Below are positions 6,675 to 9,165 of a stretch of DNA of 9,165 nt, piece by piece (position 1 is the stretch's first letter; every line of letters begins with the position of its first letter). The position numbers and the translations under genes are program-made. This DNA is from an uncultured Selenomonadales bacterium. Its GTDB lineage: Bacteria > Bacillota > Negativicutes > Selenomonadales > Selenomonadaceae. The notes beneath the pieces are model-generated. The model was not told the DNA's origin and searched no databases. It saw only the letters and a list, made by a program, of their open reading frames with translations. The stretch lies in contig CAMZDU010000026.1 in the NCBI GenBank assembly GCA_947305445.1, positions 1 to 9,165 of the forward strand. The letters are read 5' to 3'.

Positions 6675-6853
6675 AGTGTCGCGCTGTAGCGGGGGTGGAT
6701 TAAGCTTCCACTAAAAAGGAAACCCAGGAACGACTTCATTGTTGGCAAGACACGAGCCGTTGATTGTTTTCTGTTTTTGGTGAAGTGAAACCCTAACCGC
6801 TTAAAATATTTTAGTAGAAAAATGTAAAGAAAGGAAGTGAAGAGCGCGACGTT
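6675..6853 (+). ncRNA. Candidate structured RNA or leader, unassigned
   Basis: This non-coding stretch can be closed by an 11-bp stem: AGTGTCGCGCT (6675-6685) with AGCGCGACGTT (6843-6853), eight central Watson-Crick pairs plus two G-T pairs and an A-T. Nested inside are AGCGG/CCGCT (6688-6692, 6797-6801) continued by GGG/CCC (6693-6695, 6791-6793), the arm ACTTCA/TGAAGT (6733-6738, 6781-6786), and GGC/GCC (6744-6746, 6756-6758). A GTGGA/TCCAC hairpin (6695-6699, 6707-6711) is also possible. I do not recognise a known riboswitch, 6S, tmRNA or SRP core. The roughly 180-base size fits a regulatory RNA, but each stem alone could arise by chance. AAAGGAAG (6830-6837) lies just inside the closing stem. 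Confidence 0.2.
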
Positions 6854-6857
6854 CTAT

Positions 6858-6930
6858 CAATTAGGAATGTGGAATTTGAAATTAGGAATTGTGATTCGGA
6901 AGCGTTTCATTAATTTCAAATTCCTAATTG
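6858..6930. repeat. Inverted-repeat element with AATTAGGAAT units
   Basis: The 10-bp ends CAATTAGGAA (6858-6867) and TTCCTAATTG (6921-6930) are perfect inverted repeats. The pairing continues inward with TTTGAAATTA (6875-6884) and TAATTTCAAA (6911-6920), after a 7-base insertion on the left arm only. This gives 20 paired bases and a 26-base loop. AATTAGGAAT occurs three times: directly at 6859-6868 and 6880-6889, and inverted at 6920-6929. The AT-rich palindromic form suggests a small repeat of the MITE or intergenic palindrome kind. No target-site duplication is evident at its flanks. It ends 21 bases before the EF-G-like start codon. Confidence 0.6.
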
Positions 6931-6951
6931 AAAAAGCGTTGCGCAATTTTG

Positions 6952-9039
6952 ATGAAAGATTACAACAGCGCATCTATCAGAAACGTAGCATTCTGCGGTC
7001 ACGGCCGCTCAGGCAAGACTTCTTTGCTTGAGGCGGCACTTTTCGACAGCGGCGCAACCACTCGTTTGGGCAACGTCGACCAAGGTACCGGTGTTCTCGA
7101 CTTCGAGCCGGAGGAAACCAAGCGCAAGATGTCAATCAGCGCGTCGTTGGCGGCTCTGGAGTGGAAGAATTTTAAAATCAACGCAATCGACGTGCCCGGC
7201 TTCCCCGATTTCGTCGCGGAGATGCACGGAGCATTGGCGGCGGCTGACGCAACCGTTATCGTCGTCAGTGCCAGCGCGGGCGTCGAAGTCGAGACCGAAA
7301 AGGCTTGGGCACTTGCCGAGTCGTTGAACTTGCCGCGGGCGTTCTTTATCACCAAAATGGATCGCGAGCACGCCGACTTTGAAAAAGTGTTGACTCAGCT
7401 CCGCGACAAGTTCGGCAACAGCGTCGTCCCCGTTCAAGTTCCCGTTGGCAAAGAGGACAGCTTTAAAGGCGTCGTCAATCTGCTCAAGGCCTTCAGCAAA
7501 GTTAACGCCGACGACGAGCCGATTGACGCACCTGAAGTCGCCGACGAAGTTGAAAACGCCCGCCTCGAAATGCTTGACGCCGTTGCCGAATTTAACGACG
7601 AACTCATGATGCAATATCTCGAAGGCGAAGTCGACGACCTTGACGAGAACGAAATTTCCGAGGCGTTGGCAACCGGCATTCGCGAAGCAAAAGTTTTCCC
7701 CGTGTTCGTCGGCTCCGCGCTGAAAAATATCGGCGTCAAAAAATTCCTCAACAGTATCGTCGAATTCTTCCCCGCACCGGATACAAAAGACTACAGCGGC
7801 ATTAATCCGAAAACCGATGAGCTTGTCGAGCGCAAAGTCTCCGAGCCGTTCAGCGGACAAATTTTCAAGACGCTGGTTGACCCGTTCGTCGGCAGAATGT
7901 CTTACGTGCGCGTCATCAGCGGCGACATGAAGGGCGACGCAACTTATCAGCTCTTCGGCGCGAATTCGGAAGGGCAGGAACGTTTGAGCGGCCTTTTCAC
8001 CATGCAGGGCAAGAAACAAATTTCCGTCGACGTTGCACACGCCGGCGACATCGTCGTCACCAGCAAACTGGCCAACGCCAAAACCGGCGACACACTCTGC
8101 GACAAAGCCGCGCCCATTAAATACGAGCGTATTAAATATCCCGAACCGATGCTTGCAATGGCCGTCACGTCCGAGAAAAAGGGCGAAGAGGACAAAGTCT
8201 TCGGCGCAATTATCCGTCAGCAGGACGAAGACCCGACGATTTGGCTCACCAAAAACGCCGAGACTAAACAGACAATTCTGCGCGGCGTCGGCGAAGTTCA
8301 TCTCGATATTTTGAGCGACAAAATTCAGCGCAAATTCGGCGTCAAAATGGTTCTCGGCGAGCCGCGTGTTGCTTATCGTGAGACGATTCGCAAGAACGTC
8401 GAAGTTCAAGGCAAACACAAGAAACAATCCGGCGGCCACGGTCAATACGGCGACGTTTGGTTGAAGATCGGCCCGAACAAGGAAGCTAACCCCGAAGTCA
8501 ACAACGGCAACGTCTGGTCGGAAAGCATCTTCGGCGGCAGCGTCCCGCGTCAATACTTCCCCGCCGTTGAAAAGGGCACGCAGGAAACTTTGGCCGAGGG
8601 CGTCATCGCCGGCTATCCTGTCGTTAATGTCAGCGTCAATCTGTTTGACGGTTCGTATCACGCCGTCGACTCCAGCGAAGCGGCCTTCAAAATGGCAACG
8701 TCCATCGCAATCAAAAAAGGTATCCTGTCCGCCGACCCGATTTTGCTTGAGCCGATTGACGAGATTACCGTCCTCACGCCGGAAAATTATATGGGCGACA
8801 TTATCGGCAAACTCAACTCCAAACGCGGCAAGATTCTCGGCATGGATCCGAAAGGCAAAGGCATGACCGAAGTCAAAGCGTTGATTCCGTCCAGCGAACT
8901 TTACAAATACGCCACCGACCTTCGCTCGCAGACGCAAGGCCGCGCCTCCTACTCGCTGAAATTCTCGCACTACGACCCGATGCCGGATAAGCTCGCAGAA
9001 AAAATTATCGAGGAGCACAAAGCTGCTCAAGAGAAGTGA
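6952..9039 (+). CDS. Elongation factor G-like translational GTPase (divergent EF-G paralog)
   Basis: A 695-residue cytoplasmic GTPase with the full EF-G layout. G1 is GHGRSGKTS (16-24) in place of AHVDAGKTT. The switch I region reads DFEPEETKRKMSIS (50-63). G3 is DVPGF (80-84), with Phe84 where canonical EF-G has the catalytic His. G4 is TKMD (134-137) and G5 GSALKN (254-259). Domain II starts near 280. Domain IV starts near 474 with KQSGGHGQYG at 491-500, and domain V runs from about 598. These substitutions mark the EF-G-like class that coexists with the true EF-G in many Firmicutes and other phyla; its function in the cell is not settled. ATG 6952 is chosen because MKDYNSASIRNVAF aligns with the family start; a TTG at 6928 would add eight residues inside the repeat. 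No good Shine-Dalgarno site is visible before either. No ribosomal genes (rpsL, rpsG, tuf) accompany it, which again argues against canonical fusA. Confidence 0.92.
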   Translation: MKDYNSASIRNVAFCGHGRSGKTSLLEAALFDSGATTRLGNVDQGTGVLDFEPEETKRKMSISASLAALEWKNFKINAIDVPGFPDFVAEMHGALAAADATVIVVSASAGVEVETEKAWALAESLNLPRAFFITKMDREHADFEKVLTQLRDKFGNSVVPVQVPVGKEDSFKGVVNLLKAFSKVNADDEPIDAPEVADEVENARLEMLDAVAEFNDELMMQYLEGEVDDLDENEISEALATGIREAKVFPVFVGSALKNIGVKKFLNSIVEFFPAPDTKDYSGINPKTDELVERKVSEPFSGQIFKTLVDPFVGRMSYVRVISGDMKGDATYQLFGANSEGQERLSGLFTMQGKKQISVDVAHAGDIVVTSKLANAKTGDTLCDKAAPIKYERIKYPEPMLAMAVTSEKKGEEDKVFGAIIRQQDEDPTIWLTKNAETKQTILRGVGEVHLDILSDKIQRKFGVKMVLGEPRVAYRETIRKNVEVQGKHKKQSGGHGQYGDVWLKIGPNKEANPEVNNGNVWSESIFGGSVPRQYFPAVEKGTQETLAEGVIAGYPVVNVSVNLFDGSYHAVDSSEAAFKMATSIAIKKGILSADPILLEPIDEITVLTPENYMGDIIGKLNSKRGKILGMDPKGKGMTEVKALIPSSELYKYATDLRSQTQGRASYSLKFSHYDPMPDKLAEKIIEEHKAAQEK

Positions 9040-9165
9040 TTAGCAGTTGGTAAAATATTTTTTTCGTGCTTTGCGCAGGTCGTTGCTGAAACGTTCCTCC
9101 TCACTGAAGATGCATCCGCAATAATTTTGCCGGTAAAGTCCCAGCTCCAAGCTTAAATCAATTCC
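9040..9165 (-). CDS. queH: Epoxyqueuosine reductase QueH, C-terminal fragment
   Basis: The - strand reading frame enters from the window edge and encodes 41 residues before TAA (complement of 9040-9042). It reads [21 protein letters not shown] and then a basic tail ending KYFTNC. The LYRQNYCGC segment is the characteristic C-terminal motif of QueH (formerly DUF208), the iron-sulfur protein that reduces epoxyqueuosine to queuosine in the anticodon of certain tRNAs; its Cys residues are thought to be cluster ligands. Only the end is visible, so the N-terminal CC-x-x-C motif and the start cannot be checked. Its stop codon directly abuts the stop of the EF-G-like gene on the other strand. Confidence 0.75.
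   Translation of the reverse strand, partial: GIDLSLELGLYRQNYCGCIFSEEERFSNDLRKARKKYFTNC

Larger units (their letters stand above)
6407..6703 (+). pseudogene. Possible remnant of a SRAP (HMCES/YedK-like) gene
   Basis: The reading frame from ATG 6407 begins MCGRFTNHF. Met-Cys-Gly-Arg-Phe-Thr is the hallmark start of SRAP proteins, which use Cys2 to crosslink abasic sites in single-stranded DNA. Further on, RIIPTKKFYGG (residues 35-45) faintly recalls the family's RCIIPADGFYEW segment, but it comes about 60 residues too early, and the rest of the 98 codons shows no recognisable SRAP sequence or active-site His/Glu. No Shine-Dalgarno site precedes the ATG, and base composition is more AT-rich than in neighbouring genes. 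I read it as an internally deleted, decayed gene; chance resemblance remains possible. The frame is open upstream to 6305 inside the opposite tetR-type gene, but that part is not expected to be coding. Confidence 0.35.

Noticed and set aside
6640..6830. 6S RNA as identity of the structured stretch
   Set aside because: The size would fit, but I could not build the long rod with a central bubble expected of 6S RNA, so it is left unassigned.
6928..6951. TTG 6928 as start of the EF-G-like protein
   Set aside because: It lies in the last bases of the inverted repeat, has no ribosome binding site, and adds eight residues absent from the usual family start.
6837..7031. GTG-started + strand frame overlapping the EF-G-like start, a possible leader peptide
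   Set aside because: The purine-rich AAAGGA sits only a base or so from the GTG, too close to serve it, and the protein is a translation of the repeat plus a shadow of the EF-G-like gene.
7132..9030. Very long open frame on the - strand opposite the EF-G-like gene (over 600 codons)
   Set aside because: It is the mirror of a well-supported EF-G-family gene. The composition is a codon-bias artefact, with no recognisable domain and no ribosome binding site. Similar antisense frames lie opposite fruK, IIAB and fruA.
1..9165. CRISPR arrays, tRNA or rRNA genes, transposases, integrases, toxin-antitoxin or phage-defence genes
   Set aside because: I looked for regular repeats, tRNA-like cloverleaf ends and such protein motifs on both strands and found none.

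Overview
The window looks like a chromosomal segment of a Firmicutes-type bacterium. Shine-Dalgarno sites are strong (GGAGG-type), promoters are close to the sigma-70/A consensus, coding DNA has moderate GC and the gaps are AT-rich with A/T runs. Four consecutive exported proteins with clean AxA signal-peptidase I sites would fit a diderm Firmicute (Negativicutes/Selenomonadales). That placement is an inference from style and remembered family resemblance, not proven.

Region 1 (about 113-5739) is a fructose phosphotransferase operon with an unusual insert. A near-consensus promoter (138-166), with a 14-bp palindrome just upstream, drives fruK (1-phosphofructokinase). A stand-alone PTS IIAB protein follows, then four tandem paralogous small secreted proteins (2061-3639), then a complete fructose PTS IIABC permease (fruA). 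All genes run on the + strand. The first six are 13-36 bases apart, each with its own ribosome binding site; a 114-base gap with a hairpin precedes fruA. A strong hairpin terminator (5712-5739) closes the unit. The known core is: FruA imports fructose as fructose 1-phosphate and FruK converts it to fructose 1,6-bisphosphate. The roles of the IIAB paralog and the secreted family are unknown, and this is the most interesting part of the window.

Region 2 (5751-6425) is a TetR/AcrR-family regulator on the - strand, convergent with fruA, with a good promoter of its own. That promoter overlaps an opposite-strand reading frame that opens with the SRAP/HMCES signature MCGRFT but otherwise looks degraded.

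Region 3 (about 6426-6951) is some 500 bases without a convincing intact gene. It holds the tail of the possible SRAP remnant, a weak promoter, a compact hairpin, a stretch that can be folded into a closed multi-arm RNA, and a 73-bp inverted-repeat element ending 21 bases before the next start codon.

Region 4 (6952-9165) holds an EF-G-like translational GTPase of the divergent paralog class, with Phe where canonical EF-G has the switch II His. It meets head-on, with no bases between the stop codons, the last 41 codons of a - strand gene recognisable as queH (epoxyqueuosine reductase) from its YCGC tail.
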